This document shows, one piece after another, positions 1 through 11,278 of a DNA stretch of 64,000 bases. Position numbers and translations under genes: made by a program. The stretch lies in NCBI GenBank assembly GCA_029961685.1, contig JARWKL010000006.1, forward strand, positions 5,208,001-5,272,000. Reading direction: 5' to 3'. Within the stretch, counting starts at the first letter, position 1. Each line of letters starts with the position of its first letter. Below the pieces are notes generated by a model. That model saw nothing but the letters and a program-made list of their open reading frames with translations, ran no database searches and was not told where the DNA came from. This DNA is from Aristolochia californica (Eukaryota; Streptophyta; Magnoliopsida; Piperales; Aristolochiaceae).

Positions 1-315
1 TTAGAGTTGAATGTAATAAGGACTCTACCACGTCCTCCACTATAAATAGAGGACTTGATACACAAATGAAGACAATTTTTGATGATTATTCATATTGTGA
101 GTTATTCACTTTTCCGAACTTTTCAAGGTTTCCTTGTGGCGTTCAAAACCAACTTATCAAACAGATTTTCCATACCCGTTTGTCGCGTCTTCACCATACC
201 AAGGTTCTTGCTTTGCTAAGCAACAAGTCGCGGTTTCTATCAAACGTGAAAGGTCTTGGGGCCGATTTCCAGATTTGGTATCAGGTTTAGTCACGGGTTG
301 ACATAGTTCGCATCA
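1..315 (+). mobile_element. 3' part of a Gypsy-type LTR
   Basis: This stretch matches the 3' part of the two LTRs of the Gypsy element at 35513-42027. It shares the 'tctaccacgtcctccactataaatagagga'-type TATA segment (positions 22-53), the 'gtggcgttcaaa' and 'ccaaggttcttgctttgctaag' stretches, and the terminal 'gggttgaca..gttcg.atca'. The LTR ends at CA (315) and is followed directly by family A LTR sequence. It was therefore probably inserted into a family A LTR, with its 5' end outside the window. Confidence 0.75.
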
Positions 316-652
316 CAACCAAGGAAGGCCCACATATCTAAAGAGTATTCTAAGATAGGCCTAAACACATAAGAAGTCGGACCCACAAAGATAGCCACGA
401 GCTGGCACCTTTATCTTATGGTCACGTCCTCAAAGAAGAGTTTTAGTTTGAGTTATGTTTGTCTTCTATTTATATTGAGTTATTTAATTATGCTAGGACT
501 TATCTTTAAGTGTTAGAGTTTGGGTGTAATTGGGACAAAGGTAGTTTTGTTGTAATTGGACTCTACTAACTTCCTCTATTATAAATAGAGGTTCATGTAC
601 TCTGATTATAATAAGTCAATGAGGTATTTCTTTTTTCCATACATTCAATAGA
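316..652 (+). mobile_element. Family A LTR, 3' portion
   Basis: Sequence from 'caaccaaggaaggcccac' to 'acattcaata' is collinear with the family A LTRs at 28955-29422, 59869-60466 and 62391-62939, including the TATA segment 'ctattataaatagagg' near 580-595 and the TTCAACA-type end. No primer-binding site follows, so this is a solo LTR or a 3' LTR. It is interrupted on its left by a Gypsy LTR. If the ELMO gene extends leftward, this debris is intronic. Confidence 0.75.
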
Positions 653-807
653 TGTGATGGTCGTTTAACAAGGGTATTTTTGTTTTAGTTCAATTTAAAT
701 TGATGGAAGGGGCAAGTGTAATTTGAAATTAGAGGGATGTTAATATTCCAGGGGGTTGGGGGTGCGGTATAATATTTGTCAATTTTCTAGATGGCGTTTG
801 TTAAATT
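653..807. other. Probable intron sequence left of LINE
   Basis: A short AT-rich stretch between the LTR debris and the LINE. No exon-like segment was recognised. It ends in the 5' copy of the LINE target duplication (808-821), so it is the pre-insertion neighbour of the sequence that resumes at 6522. Confidence 0.5.
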
Positions 808-821
808 TTATATTTATGTTC
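808..821. repeat. LINE target-site duplication, left copy
   Basis: TTATATTTATGTTC at 808-821 is repeated exactly at 6508-6521, immediately after the LINE poly-A tail. A 14-bp perfect duplication flanking a poly-A-ended element is the hallmark of target-primed reverse transcription. Confidence 0.9.
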
Positions 822-966
822 TCCAAGAATCAGATTCTTTTTGAACGAGTTGGAGAGTGTGAGAGAGGCGATTTGGGCGATTTTGGGCGATTTTGGAGAG
901 AAACTAACGTTACACGTAACGTGCGCCGTTAGCTTCGATTGTGCAAACGTGCGCCGCTTTTGAAAA

Positions 967-2688
967 ATGAGCCGAGATCTTTCTCCGATCACCGTCCCCG
1001 CGGCTGGTGACTGGAACCCTCGACGGCAGACTTCCGGCAAGGATGTCGACTCCTTCTTCAACAGCGATCAACAGACAGAGGTTGACTTTCCGAGAAGACA
1101 TAGAAATTCCGAACCAGAAAAACATCAAGCCAGACGCTCGGAAACCTTGAATCTTCCCTCCGACGAGCCAACGGAACCTCCTACGGAAGATTTTGAAGCC
1201 AGCTGGAAGACGGATCTCCCAACGAAAGAAAAGGAACCCCCCTTTCTGTTTCAGCTACGGAAAAAAACAGATTTACAGTGGAGAAAGTAGCTCGGAGCTC
1301 CGGACAGCTGATTCGCATCTCCTCTACCGTCGGATCGAAGATGTCCTTCATCTGTGTCCCGATGGAAGCCGCTTCAAGCTTCGTCCTTCAGTTCCAACGA
1401 GTCACGAACGAAGCTAACCGAACCCGTGAACTTTGGACACGGGATTCGATTTTCTTCCTATCGGTTAACTCCTTTCGGGGACAAAGAGAGTGCCGTGTCG
1501 TCCATCGGAGTGGCACAACAGTGCTCGCCAAGTTCTATATTCCCGAAGCCACAAACTTGGGATTTGGCTGGAAGGAGTTCAAAGAAGCCTCTCTCCGGCG
1601 CAGACTTCGGCAGGGGGAGCCCCCAGATCCAGTGGCACCACCCGAGCCTTCCCCCTCCCCTTATACCAAAAGCGACAAAACACTCCTCTGAGCCCATTCC
1701 CTCCTCCCCCCCCCCCCACCAACCAGCCCTCCCCTTCCTTCGAAATTACCTAACCCCCCTAACCGAGCCATTCATAACCTCTTTTCAGAACACCATGTTC
1801 CTACACACCTTTTTCCTTCAAAAAAATCCAAAACCATCCAAATCCCTCCCAACTTGCTCCATAAAGGGCGACAATCTCTGATCTGCTCTATCCTAGTCCA
1901 CACCTCCTCCAATATCGTCAAATCCAGCATACTTCAATGGCTGATTGATGAGCTTCACCTCCCCTACACACCCAGAATTTCCTACCTCAACCCCCATTCT
2001 TGGCTTGTTCACTTTGAAACCCAGCAAGAGTCTTCCGCGGCCCTTGCTCTCACACCCCTCAGAATGGCTCTCCTTGAATCCTTCTAGTTAATTTGGGCAA
2101 TGGGCTACAGTCACCGGCCTCCCTGTGGAACTATGGCATAATGAGGTCTTCACGAGCATCATCTCGGAGTTTGGTGACATAATCACTCTGGACCCCCTTA
2201 CTGAGCAATGGCATCGTCTTGATGAGGCCTGGATCCTCATCAATCCTATCCATTCTTGCGAAGGACGCTACTTCCGATGCATTATGGTGGATAATGCCCA
2301 ATTCTGGATTCGTATTGAGTTGGCAGATATGCAAGATTTCAGAAATGTGACCTCGAGTCCTACAACTAAATCCAAAGATTCTCCACAACCTGTCCACACA
2401 TTGAGAGCAGCAACCCCGACCTCTTCTCCCCAGAAGATGTGTCCTGAACCAGCCAGTCTTACAATTGGCGATGACTCTATTCTAGCTGCCTCCTTTGTTG
2501 TCCCTCCCTCCAGCCTGCCATACCACCCACCCACCAGTCCATCTCAACCCATCACCGATACTATCCCTGATAGAATCTATTCCATCCCCCAGATACCTAC
2601 AATTGTCATTCACCTTCCCACTTTACCCCCCGAAATAACCACACCCCCTCCTTCCCCCCCATTAAAAGCCCCACAGGCCTCCCTATAA
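967..2688 (+). pseudogene. LINE ORF1 remnant (DUF4283-like gag)
   Basis: ORF1 is recoverable only in pieces: 967-1290, 1278-1691, 1854-2087 and 2125-2688, in shifting frames. The piece from 2125 begins ELWHNEVFTSIISEFGDII and continues LDEAWILI, a pattern typical of the DUF4283 domain that opens many plant L1 ORF1 proteins. That domain is thought to bind the element's RNA. The downstream part is Pro/Ser-rich low complexity (about 2380-2830), as is usual between DUF4283 and ORF2. At least three frame changes make it a pseudogene. Assignment rests on position before the endonuclease plus this short motif, so it is moderate. Confidence 0.6.
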
Positions 2689-3085
2689 CCCCATCCCACA
2701 GTCCTCACCCTTCAAACCACCACTCAAATAATGAACTCTCCCCCTCCACCGCCTCCGAGATATTCCCACCCCAAAATTCCTCCTCCTCCTCCCCTTGCCA
2801 CCTACCAGAGCTGGAATAGAGGTCATCCGAGACAGCTTCTCCAGGATGATCCTAGTGCTACTTCTAGATACCCTTGCAATCCAGAGATAGGGACTTCATC
2901 CTTCCAGAGACGGGTGAAAAAGCTCAGAAGTATGTGGCTGCTCTTCAGATAGAACAACAAAAATTCGACCTAGAAACCTGGGCACAGATAGTGGAACTTG
3001 CCAAGGCGATGAGCACCGTCTACACGGAGCCCCCCAGGGGAGATAACCACCTGTCTGAGAAGTCCAAGAAGAAGACTAGTGATCA

Positions 3086-6000
3086 ATGATCATTATCTCT
3101 TGGAATGTTCGAGGAATTCGATCCGTGCGTTGTCGTGCCGCAATTTGGGACCTCCTTGCCTCTACCAAGACAAATGTTGCTATTCTTCAAGAAACTAAGG
3201 CAACTTCTCTGCCCCTTGGATATATTCGTGAATTGTCGCCTCAAAAGGAGCCCGGATGGATTTTTGTGGATGCGATTGGATTGGCTGGTGGCATTCTGAT
3301 TGTGTGGGACACTAATACCATTGAGGTGATTGATCGCTACTGTGGCACTTACTCCCTCGGAATCAAATTGAGAGACAAAGGATTGGGGAACATTTGGTGC
3401 CTTGTGGGTATGTATGGTCCTACTAGACACCACGAGAGACATCTCTTCTGGGATGACCTTGTGAGGACTTGTCAGAGGTGGCCCATTCCTTTGATGCTTG
3501 CGGGAGATTTCAATGTTACCCGCTTCTGCCACGAGAAATCCCCGCCCTCCCGTAGAATCTCTACCTCCATGAGGCTATTTGTAGACTTTATTGGCAGCTG
3601 GGATCTTGATGAGGTTACCCTATCTGGGAAGACCTTCACTTGGTCTAATGGCAGACAGCCCCCCGTCCTCTCCAAGCTTGACCGCTTCTTAGCCAACAAC
3701 GACTGGCTTCAGTCCTCTCTGAAGAGGAATCTAGAAGCCTCTCTTCCTCAGAAGTAACTCAGAGATACACCCTTCAAAGGCAAATGCAGTCCTTCGCTCA
3801 TAGTGAGCTCGTGCACTGGAAGCAACGTGCAAGATTTAAATGGCTCGTTGAGGGGGATGCCAATACTAAATTCTCCCATGCAGTCGCCTCTGCTAGGAGA
3901 AGAGCCAATTGCATCACCGCGCTCAGCGTCAATGGTGAGAGTACCTCGGATCGATCCCTTATTTCAGACTCACTAGTGAACTTTTTTGCAGAATTATACT
4001 CTGCTGGCCAGCTAGTTCGCCCTTTCTTCGAAAGGGTTCATCTCCAGGCTATTCCTTCAACCGCAGCTAGTCTCATCGAGCTCCTTTTCTCTAGTAAGGA
4101 AATTGAAAAAGCAGCATTTGGTCTTCCTTTGGATCGTGCTCCGGGTCCGGATGGTTTCAATGGGGAATTCTATCGTCGATGCTGGCCCTTCATCAGAGAT
4201 GATATTGCCTGCATGGTCCACTTGTTCTATCAACATGGCATCAGATATAGGAGCATCGGAGCTTCGTTTATTGCCCTCATCCCTAAAAAAGAAGGGGCAT
4301 AAATTCCTTTTGACTTTCGGCCGAGCCTCACCATTGGTCCTTACAAGGTGATTGCGCGCCTCCTTGTCAATCGCCTCAGGGCGGTTCTCCCTATTGCCAT
4401 GCATCATGGCCAGAGTGCTTTTATCAAGGGAAGAAATATATTAGACTCGGTCATAGCATGTCACGAGCTCATCCACCATTTTAAGGCTTTAAAGCTTCCC
4501 AGATTCATCCTAAAGCTTGATTTTGAGAAAGCCTTAGACAGAGTTAATTGGAAGCTTTTGGACACTCTCTTGGGGAAGATGGGATTCGGAGAAAATTGAC
4601 GCTTCTGGATTCAAAGTTGCATCTCCTCTGCAAGCTATTCCGTTCTTCTCAACGGAACGGCTTGCGGTTATTTTAAGGGATCTAGGGGAATTAGGCAGGG
4701 AGACCCCCTTTCCCTTTTGCTCTTCAATGTGGTAGCGGAATACCTATCATCTTTGATCTATTCGGCCAAAAACCTGGGTTGGCTCCTCCCCATGACGGAG
4801 TATGCAGCCTTTGATGTGCCGATCCTTTAGTTTGCAGACGATACAATTTGCTTTGGGGTTGGTACTATAGATCAGATCCGAAAACTATGTGCTGTATTGG
4901 GACTATTTGAATGGGCTTCTGAACAGAACATTAACTGGAAGAAAACCACCCTCCTAGGCTATCATATTGACTCACCTGTGCTTCAGGGAATGACTGACTA
5001 TTTGGGGTGCTCAATGGGAAACTTGCCAGTTACATATCTTGGACTACCACTCTTTGACTCTCGGCCTTCAGCGACGCTTTGGTCCCCCCTTATTGAGAAA
5101 TTTGAGAAGCGGCTAGCTACCTGGAGGGGCAAGATTTTATCTACGACTGGGCGGCTCACTCTCCTCAAGTCTTGTTTGGCTGGACTGTCAAACTATTTAT
5201 TATCATTTATGCACTGTCCGGCCTCCGTTTGCAATAGGATTGACGCCCTCCGTCATCGTTTTCTCTGGAGAGGATCAGAGGACACCTTCAGATACCATTT
5301 GGTGAGTTGGAAGGATATTTGCATGCCTCGAAATCGGGGTGGTTTAGGCATTCGGCCTACGAAGGAGATGAACAATGCCCTTTTGCTCAAATGGATTTGG
5401 AACTTCAACATCAAGCATAACAGTCTATGGGGTGATATGGTCTGGTTCTATCTTCAACCTTCGGGTGCCTGGTGGAGGGAGGAAGCTCTCAGTGCCTAAT
5501 AAAATCAAATTCTTTGTGTGGACGGCCATCAGGGAACAGATCCTCACTTTTGACAACCTCCATAAAAGAGGTTACACCGCCCCCTGATCGCACTTGTCCC
5601 CTTTGTGGTGTGTGCGATGAGACAGTCTAGCATGTTCTCTTACATTGCGGCTTTTCATGGTAAGTCTGGATGAAGATATTTCAGAAGATTGGTCTCCAAA
5701 TGGGGCTACATCAGGACCTTTTTGGCATCTTTGAGATGGTTATGGGGATACGCCTTCCTAAGTTGGGCAAGATAATTCTCTAGGCATGCCTTACGCATGT
5801 CCCATGGTGTATATGGCTAGAGCAAAACAACTGGAGATTCAACTCCAAGGCTAGCAACCCGGATAGTATAGCTTCTTAGACAGTGGGCCTTATCTCAAGC
5901 TGGCTACATTCTAGGAAGGAGTTTGCTTCTCTATCAGGTGTCTCCCTTCGAGAAAATTGGGGTTTGATAGCGCACATGGCGGACCCCTGTAGGAATCCGG

Positions 6001-6467
6001 TTATGGCCACCTGGGATCCTCCCCCTTACGACTGCATCAAACTCAATTTTGATGGCACTGCTTTAGGCAGTCCTGAGCTGGCTGGAGCTAGTGGTGTTTT
6101 CAGAGACAACAGTAGAGACCCTATTCTATCCTATGCAAGGCCGGTGGGTATTGCTGATTCAAATACTGCTGAAGTGGGTGCTCTTCTATTCGGCCTCCAA
6201 ATCTTTAAAAAGTGGCTCCATGGCAAGCTGATTATTGAAGGCGATTCAAAAACTATCATCAACTGGTGTTCAAAAGGAAGCTCCCCTCCTTGGCGCCATT
6301 GGCCAATCACTGATTGTATTGCTGACATTGTGTCATCCATTCATTGTAATTGGAACCTCATTCCTAGATTAGCCAATTCTTTGGCTGATAAGTTGGCAAA
6401 ATCCGGAACTTCCCAGCAATCTCTAATTGTTTGGGAAGGCTTCCCCTCGTGTAATCTGCTCATTTGA
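3086..6467 (+). pseudogene. LINE ORF2 remnant: endonuclease, RT, RNase H
   Basis: The apurinic-type endonuclease domain (3086-3757) shows SWNVRGI, QETK and AGDFNVTR. The reverse transcriptase follows: LIPKKEGA just before a stop at 4300, DFRPSLTIGPYKVIARLL, QSAFIKGRNI, DFEKALDRVNW (4519-4551), RGIRQGDPLS (about 4684-4713) and the catalytic FADDT (about 4829-4843). A zf-RVT-like part (KIKFFVWTAI) is at about 5500. An RNase H domain (about 6035-6450) has LNFDGTA, the NTAEVGALLFGL helix, IIEGDSK and LADKLAK. Stops and frameshifts occur at about 3755, 4300, 4597, 5497 and 5585 and between 5586 and 5880. Dead element. Confidence 0.9.
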
Positions 6468-6507
6468 GCTCTCATAATAAAATTCAGTATCATTTAAAAA
6501 AAAAAAA

Positions 6508-6521
6508 TTATATTTATGTTC
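6508..6521. repeat. LINE target-site duplication, right copy
   Basis: TTATATTTATGTTC directly after the poly-A tail, identical to 808-821. Confidence 0.9.
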
Positions 6522-6637
6522 ATAATCTCTTTTCTTCAATAACAAGTATTTTCATGTCTTTCCTTGTGAACAATATCTTTGCAATTCAAGTAACTAATTT
6601 CAAACTCGTTTTTTTTTATGTGGTTGTGGAATCTCAG

Positions 6638-9418
6638 GAGGAATGCTTGCAACGGCTACAAAATAGAATAGAAGTCACCTATGATAGTTCAAAGCCTGAG
6701 CATCAGGTATCTGAGAACGAGATTTGAAAAATATGTATAAGAAACCTCATATTAATGTATTTCCCTTTGAAGATTCGATTCTCACAAAGTATGGTTGATT
6801 GTTTCTTGTCCATGTATTAAATATTCATATAGTGCCCTTTTTCAGGAATAGTGGGCATCATTTTTTTCCACTCTTTACCAAAATTCATCAAGATACATTC
6901 CGGTTTTATTCCTCAGCTTTTCTATTATAGAGTTCTTGTTTTCTGAAATGAGAGCTACCTTTTCATTTTAATAATTTTCTATTCTCACAATTTATCTTGC
7001 TATGTACTTTACCAAACCAAAGAAAGCAATCCTTGTCTTTTCACTCACTGCTTGAACGTTCAAGAAAATTTAAATAATATGATTACAGTGATCCTTGTTT
7101 TATATTCCTTTCAAACCTTAGTATTTAATTTCTGTCATTCCCTTCAAGTATTTAAAAAAGGAGCCAACAGTGAAACTTAAATTATAAATGATATTTTTTA
7201 GCCTTGTTAAACTTTCTTGAAACATCGTCTATTTGAGCTCAAGAAAGTGCTTGGGCAATCAAATGTTAGTTAAAAACTATTTAAAAAGATGCTAGTAGAC
7301 AGCAACTTAACCTGGCCTAAACTTTCTTTTATTACCTACTCCTCTATTGTGCTACAGTGATTATACTAGTTCGCACGTGGCACACCTGGGTAATCATCAG
7401 TAGCACAGATGGGTAAAATGAGCACAAAAATGCTGGATTTTTGCACAAAAAATGGCAAAAAGGACAGCTGTATTGTTAGAGTTAAATTTTAGAAAATTTT
7501 GTGCTTGTGGGGTTAAAAATACACTGCTGAACTGCTTCAGGAAGCCTTGAAGGCTCTATGGTATGCTGCTTTTCCTGGACAGGAACTTCATGATTTAATA
7601 TCTGAGCAGTGGAAGGAAATGGGGTGGCAAGGAAAAGATCCATCCACAGATTTCAGGTACCAGCATTCTAAATTTTCCAAACTTTAAACTACTTTTCAGC
7701 TAGTAAGCTGTTTAAAAAAATCTCTGCATTACATCTTTACAGGGGTGGTGGTTTCATTTCATTGGAGAATTTGTTGTACTTCGCTGAAACCCATCCGGTA
7801 TGTTGTTTCATTGTTGTCTACTATTGTTTACCTTGAAGTCTGAAAGTAGGAATAGTAGTTAATGCTTAGAATGTACTTTCAATTTTGATGTGGGAGAGAT
7901 TTTGCTCCTTCTGGTTTGTCTTTTTCTGAACATTTGAATAATTTTAGGCCATCTGTTTTCCCCAAAGATTCAAATAAACGGCTGTTACTGTCTTAGACCT
8001 CACAGTTAACTAAACTATAGTTCAGCCATGAGCCAGTACAGCTTGGCATGTAATTGGACTCAAAACATCAAAATGAATTTTCATAGAACCCATTACTTAT
8101 GAAAAAACTAATTTTTTTTTTCTGTATGATCACCAGTTTTGCATGCCAACGAAGAACTAAACGTTCTTTTCTTATTATGTTCTATTACTGAAATAAGCAA
8201 AGAAATTGGCCTTGGATTCCTCTAAAAGAACTCTGTTGCCGTCGAATGTTTAATCAGATGAAACATGTTAAAAATGCACTTAAGTCTTCTTTTCTGTTTG
8301 GACCAAAGATCTATCCTTGTAATACTGCTTCTATTCATTTTTTGTTTGGTCGATGCTCATGCACAGAAAGCTTTCCATGATCTTCTGAGGAAGCAGGATG
8401 GGGACCGAGCCATGTGGGAGTACCCATTTGCAGTAGCTGGTGTGAACATCACATTCATGCTTATTCAGATGCTTGATCTCCAAGCTGGTATGGACATACC
8501 TTGCATATTCTAACTGCAACCTACTACTAAAGATAACATGTTTTTGAGGACTGCATTGAATGTAGTAGTTGAAACATGAGAAATGTTACTATTTGAATCG
8601 GTGTAGACAAAAGTTGATAAGAAAGAAATATATTTGAATTGTGCAGGACAATTTCAAATGTAATATATTTATAGTCACAGAAAGAAAGAATTCTGAATGG
8701 ATGTGGTCAGTTTGGTTGTTTTGCTAATGAGAAAAATCTTCTGTTTCTCAGCCAAACCAAGGACGATGTTGGGGGCAATTTTCTTGAAGCTACTCTCAGG
8801 TATTTTATAGTAGTTTTTCAGCCAATATCTTTAATTGTAAGTTGTTGATGAATAAACATCTAATTTTCATCGACGATGTGCATTTACTTGCACGGTTATT
8901 CATATTTTTGCATTTTGGAAGATGTATCTATGTCTCTATTACCTTTAACTCCTCAAAGGCTGTATATGGGCCTGAAATGTAAAATCTTCTGCATTTATAG
9001 GCCAGAATTGTTCTATTAATTGTTTTGAGTCATACTTTGGTTAATTTGTTGCTTTGTTGATAAACTTCACAGAAAACGAGTCTGCCTTTGATCTTCTTTA
9101 CTGCATAACTTTCAAGTTGATGGATCAACAATGGCTCGCTATGCACGCATCATACATGGATTTCAATGTATGCCTGCTTCAGGGTCGTATGTTGGTTGGA
9201 TGGATTTTTCATTTTATAACTTTCTCGTTGTTATACTCATAGCTTGTGATGAAGTCTAGTAAAAATTATGTCACTGAAGTTGTTATTTTTTAACTTTCTC
9301 CATTTTATATTTCTAGCTGGTGATGAAGTCAACACGACGGCAGCTGGAACGAGAGCTGTTGCTTGAAGACATCACACGTTTGGAAGACATGCCATCCTAC
9401 AGCCTTCTTCTCAGGTAG
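6638..9418 (+). CDS. ELMO-domain protein, 3' seven exons (partial)
   Basis: Exons read by splice signals and frame: 6638-6706, 7541-7656, 7743-7797, 8367-8487, 8752-8799, 9073-9167, 9317-9418. Together they give 606 bp, 201 residues plus TAG, with all joins in frame. The protein reads EECLQRLQNRIEV, ALWYAAFPGQELHDLI, WKEMGWQGKDPSTDFRGGGF, WEYPFAVAGVNITFMLIQML, SAFDLLYCITFKLMDQQW and ends STRRQLERELLLEDI..SLLLR. This is the ELMO/CED-12 domain of plant ELMO proteins and carries the conserved WxxxGWQGxDPxxDFRGGG core. In animals ELMO proteins act with Rac exchange factors or Arf GTPases; the plant role is less defined. The start codon and 5' exons are not visible: upstream lie the LINE and LTR debris, so the gene most likely begins left of the window. 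No premature stop was seen. Confidence 0.88.
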
Positions 9419-11278
9419 TTGCCAAGCGATACCAAATTTGGGCCTTTCTTTGGTATTTAACGAGGCTTTCCCATAGATTTGCCGGTGGAGAACCCTCCAG
9501 CATGGTCTTCTCTCACACTTATTCAGCCGAACATGGCTCTGTTGGCGTGCCTTTTCCTGTTTTCCTGTTTGTAGTACTGTTATCCCCCGGTTTCAGGCTT
9601 CCTTTCCGTGCTCTTGACTACATATCATACAGTTGAAAAGATTTGCTTCCTGACCAAGTTGGATTTAGGGATTTTAATGTTGACTGGTACAAGTATTCTG
9701 CTTAATTTTGAACAGATTATTTATCCTTTCCACTTCTTACTCCATGAACTAGAATGTGCCTTACCTATTTCATTTTCCACTCAAGATCCCGGTTTTCCAT
9801 GTAGACTTGTGTAACTGTTGTATTTGATATTGAGAAGTGCATTTATCCTTCCCTTCAAGTGATTGCCGCTCCTGAATTCCAACAACTCGCAGAGGTTATA
9901 CTCTACTAAAGGATGGGAGATTTAACTTTGAGCATGTGAGTATTAACTTGTTGATTTGTTTGTACATTGAACTTTTTTGAGTTGAAAATCTGTTCCAATT
10001 GACAGGCTACTGATAATTGATACAGAAAAATCTGCTCAATATGCACCTGATTCGATTCGCACATGAATACATCACTTGTAAAAGTTGTGTACTATCGAGT
10101 AGGGAACTTCTAGCCAAAGAAATAGCCGACAAATTACAGCGAAGGTCTTACCGAAAGATGTACTTATTGGGATAAGCATCGGCTGGCGAGAGCAGTCCGA
10201 CAAGCCTTAATCCAGAACGAATTATTATGGTCAGCACAAAAGACATCCGTGACTTACCTGAAAATGTTAATGTGTCGGTTACCTTGCTCCACAGAAGCAG
10301 ATGACGTAGAATTTCGTAAGAAACAAGACACTCTAGCCATCGTCTCTGAGTACTCCATTGGCCACAGTCCGCCAAGCCAACCACACAACTACAACTAAAC
10401 AAAGTCCAGCAAGTAGAGACCTAGACAGCAATCGTCCATGGTTACCATCCATCAAAGCCACCACTTCTTCTTCTTCTTCTTCTTCTTCAAGTACAGAATC
10501 CAAACCCAACTCTTATCATGGTGCCAAAACATCTTTCTTCTTAAAAAACTCTCCCCTCGAAAGTAACCTCACCTCAAAAAGTCTTCTGCATTAATGTGCG
10601 CGTATTTGTCCAACATCTTATAGGGCTTGGGATCTTAGTTTGAGTTCATAAAATTTGAATTTTTAAGTAGTACCCCTTGCAGCCTTCCCTTCTTCTCAAG
10701 GTATAAATCCGATCCGCACCCAATTTTATTATGGATCCATAATCTTTTTAAATCAAGTGAATTAACGTGGGTCTAAATAAATTTTTCTAATTTAAAATCT
10801 AATTTCTCAATACACCAATGGTAAAACATCCTTTTAAAATTTGGAAGGAGAACTGGGAAAGAAAAAACACCTGAACGCATACAAAATTTGATTAAAACCC
10901 TCCAGAAAATTGAACCCCTCTTCTCTCTTGTCGCGCAGAATACATACTCTTCACCAAGGGATGAAAAAAAAGAGCCCTCCCCTAATGCATGCTCAAAAAA
11001 GCCCGGTTGGACTTCCAGAAGAGCTTATTCCCCTGTGAGCAATCCAACCAGGACAGGAAGGTGATATCCACAGAAAATGTTTGGTATATATTCATTGCAC
11101 ATCAGTGAGAAAACATCTCTCCTACACCTGTGTCATTTACAAATTATCACGATTCATCCAGGAAAAAACAAGGAAAAGTGTCGTCAAAGATTGGGAAATT
11201 TAGTATTCATTAGCCTCTATAGACAAGAGGAAACGAGTTTTAGAGTAAGATAAAGAACTCTCTCCAACTTTCAACTCT
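9419..11278. other. Intergenic region between convergent ELMO and BI-1 genes
   Basis: This holds the 3' UTRs of both neighbours. A (TTC)n microsatellite is at 10464-10488. Short ORFs at 10148-10594 have no family signature and overlap the microsatellite. No transposon ends or RNA genes were recognised. Confidence 0.5.

Larger units (their letters stand above)
822..6507 (+). mobile_element. Full-length plant L1-type LINE (degenerate)
   Basis: The element spans 5.7 kb from just after the left target duplication to a poly-A run at 6497-6507, and both ends are fixed by the 14-bp duplication. It carries the plant L1 order: ORF1 (about 967-2700, DUF4283-like fragments), then ORF2 with an endonuclease (3086-3757), reverse transcriptase (about 3784-5500), a zinc-binding region near 5500-5660 and an RNase H domain (about 5940-6467). 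Several stops and frameshifts break both ORFs, so it cannot move by itself. It lies about 130 bp upstream of an ELMO exon in the same orientation, inside an intron. Confidence 0.92.

Noticed and set aside
10148..10594. Overlapping ORFs between ELMO and BI-1
   Set aside because: No conserved motif, Ser-rich translation of a (TTC)n microsatellite, no splice-supported extension.
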